Below, in pieces: positions 4,841-5,415 of a stretch of 5,415 bases of DNA. The DNA comes from an uncultured Oscillospiraceae bacterium. Lineage in GTDB: Bacteria; Bacillota; Clostridia; Oscillospirales; Ruminococcaceae. The position numbers and the translations under genes were made by a program. The notes beneath the pieces were generated by a model. The model was not told where the DNA came from and did no database searches. It saw nothing but the letters and a program-made list of their open reading frames with translations. The DNA lies in the NCBI GenBank assembly GCA_934408835.1, contig CAKRVU010000102.1:1-5415 (forward strand). Direction: 5' to 3'. Each line of letters opens with the position of its first letter. Positions within the stretch are counted from its first letter, which is position 1.

Positions 4841-5415
4841 TTATTTGTTTCTTCTCTTGCGTTTTTCATTCAACGTCAACGCGAGTATTCCGCCGGACGA
4901 CGCAAGCAGAATTCCAAACCAGGCTATCAGACTATTGTTATCGCCGGTCTGCGGGTTTGAAGAGTTTTTGCCGTCTGTCGATGAGCCGTTGGTATCTGCA
5001 TTTGCGTTGGTGTTCGTATTCGTGTTGGTAGTGTTATTATCAGTGGACGAATCTCCTGCGACTGTTGGCGTCATAGTCAAATCTGTTCCAATCCACCAGA
5101 CAATATCCTCATTAGGCTCTGGGAGCACATATCCGACATCTTGACCATTGACTTTGAGCTTGGTGTCTGGACCGAAGTAATAGCCTTCCGCTTCTGCTTC
5201 CGGTGTTAATTTCAGATACAGACCATAGTTGTAAGTTTTTCCTGCTTCAAATGTTGTAATAAGTTCGCCCCAACTGCCTTCATGATCGCCATAACGCTGA
5301 TTCCAATAATCGGAGGATGTTATACCAGCTCCATCAGTTGTCCAACGTTCAAAGTCAATCACATATGGAGCACCGTCCGGTACTTTTCCTGTAAATACAG
5401 GTTTGTCGCCCGCAT
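4841..5415 (-). CDS. Cell-wall-anchored surface protein with NPQTG sorting signal, C-terminal part
   Basis: The frame is open from the right edge to a TAA at 4843-4841, giving 190 residues of the C-terminus; the start is outside the window. The end is a sortase-type anchor: NPQTG (codons 4957-4943), a hydrophobic segment (SLIAWFGILLASSGGILALT), then the basic tail KRKRRNK. Sortase would cleave within the NPQTG motif and link the protein to peptidoglycan. Before it lies a flexible Asn/Thr-rich linker (TNTNTNTNANADTN) that probably spans the wall. The visible globular part has TFEAGKTYNYGLYLKLTPEA and LKVNGQDV, resembling a beta-sandwich repeat common in clostridial surface proteins of unknown function. 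NPQTG differs from canonical LPXTG; related (N/S/P)PXTG motifs occur in Clostridia. Ligand or enzyme activity cannot be inferred. Whether it is element cargo or chromosomal depends on the unseen right boundary. Confidence 0.85.
   Translation of the reverse strand, partial: AGDKPVFTGKVPDGAPYVIDFERWTTDGAGITSSDYWNQRYGDHEGSWGELITTFEAGKTYNYGLYLKLTPEAEAEGYYFGPDTKLKVNGQDVGYVLPEPNEDIVWWIGTDLTMTPTVAGDSSTDNNTTNTNTNTNANADTNGSSTDGKNSSNPQTGDNNSLIAWFGILLASSGGILALTLNEKRKRRNK

Larger units (their letters stand above)
2520..5415. mobile_element. Serine-recombinase element inserted in cotJC (right end outside window)
   Basis: The left boundary is inferred from the break in cotJC near 2520-2549. The element encodes, on the minus strand, a large serine recombinase and a small SHOCT-like protein. 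A surface protein further right is either cargo or, if the element were very short, chromosomal. No CotJC C-terminal sequence was found in any plus-strand frame up to 5415, so the right end is placed beyond the window. No phage structural, replication or conjugation genes are visible in this part, so the element class (prophage, integrative element, small mobilisable unit) is open. Confidence 0.6.

Noticed and set aside
5020..5035. Alternating Asn-Thr repeat as a CRISPR-like or tandem DNA repeat
   Set aside because: It is a short low-complexity coding linker typical of wall-anchored proteins, without spacers or regular DNA units.

Overview
The window looks like a piece of chromosome from an anaerobic, endospore-forming Firmicute of the class Clostridia. 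The evidence is a cotJABC spore-coat operon, strong AGGAGG-type ribosome binding sites, a thioredoxin reductase typical of Firmicutes, and a surface protein with an NPQTG-type sorting signal. No finer taxonomic assignment is possible from the sequence alone.

Left part (1-1762), ordinary chromosome. The 5' part of a GT4-family glycosyltransferase runs leftward out of the window from a near-consensus promoter. Divergent from it is a complete thioredoxin reductase (trxB), closed by a strong intrinsic terminator with a perfect 16-bp stem.

Middle (1763-2609), spore coat operon. cotJA, cotJB and cotJC follow with 1-nt gaps. CotJA and CotJB look intact. CotJC is normal for about 62 residues and then loses all resemblance to its family inside the second metal-binding motif (LTDIG, where TEE..H.E should follow). 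It stops at residue 91 instead of roughly 190.

Right part (about 2520-5415), probable mobile element. Convergent with the broken cotJC, and ending only about 30 nt from the point where homology is lost, is a full-length large serine recombinase (536 aa). Upstream of it in the same orientation lies a 68-aa SHOCT-like small protein. A roughly 400-nt region with a leftward terminator and several palindromes comes next, then the C-terminal part of a cell-wall-anchored surface protein that may be cargo or may be chromosomal. The missing 3' half of cotJC is not in the window, so the far end of the element lies beyond position 5415.

The main result is that a site-specific serine-recombinase element appears to sit inside a mother-cell sporulation gene. 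This is the same architecture as the skin element in sigK and SP-beta in spsM, both of which are excised during sporulation to restore the gene. Whether this insertion is reversible or simply inactivating cannot be decided here. Both element genes also have ribosome binding sites buried in inverted repeats, which may be a way to keep the recombinase quiet.
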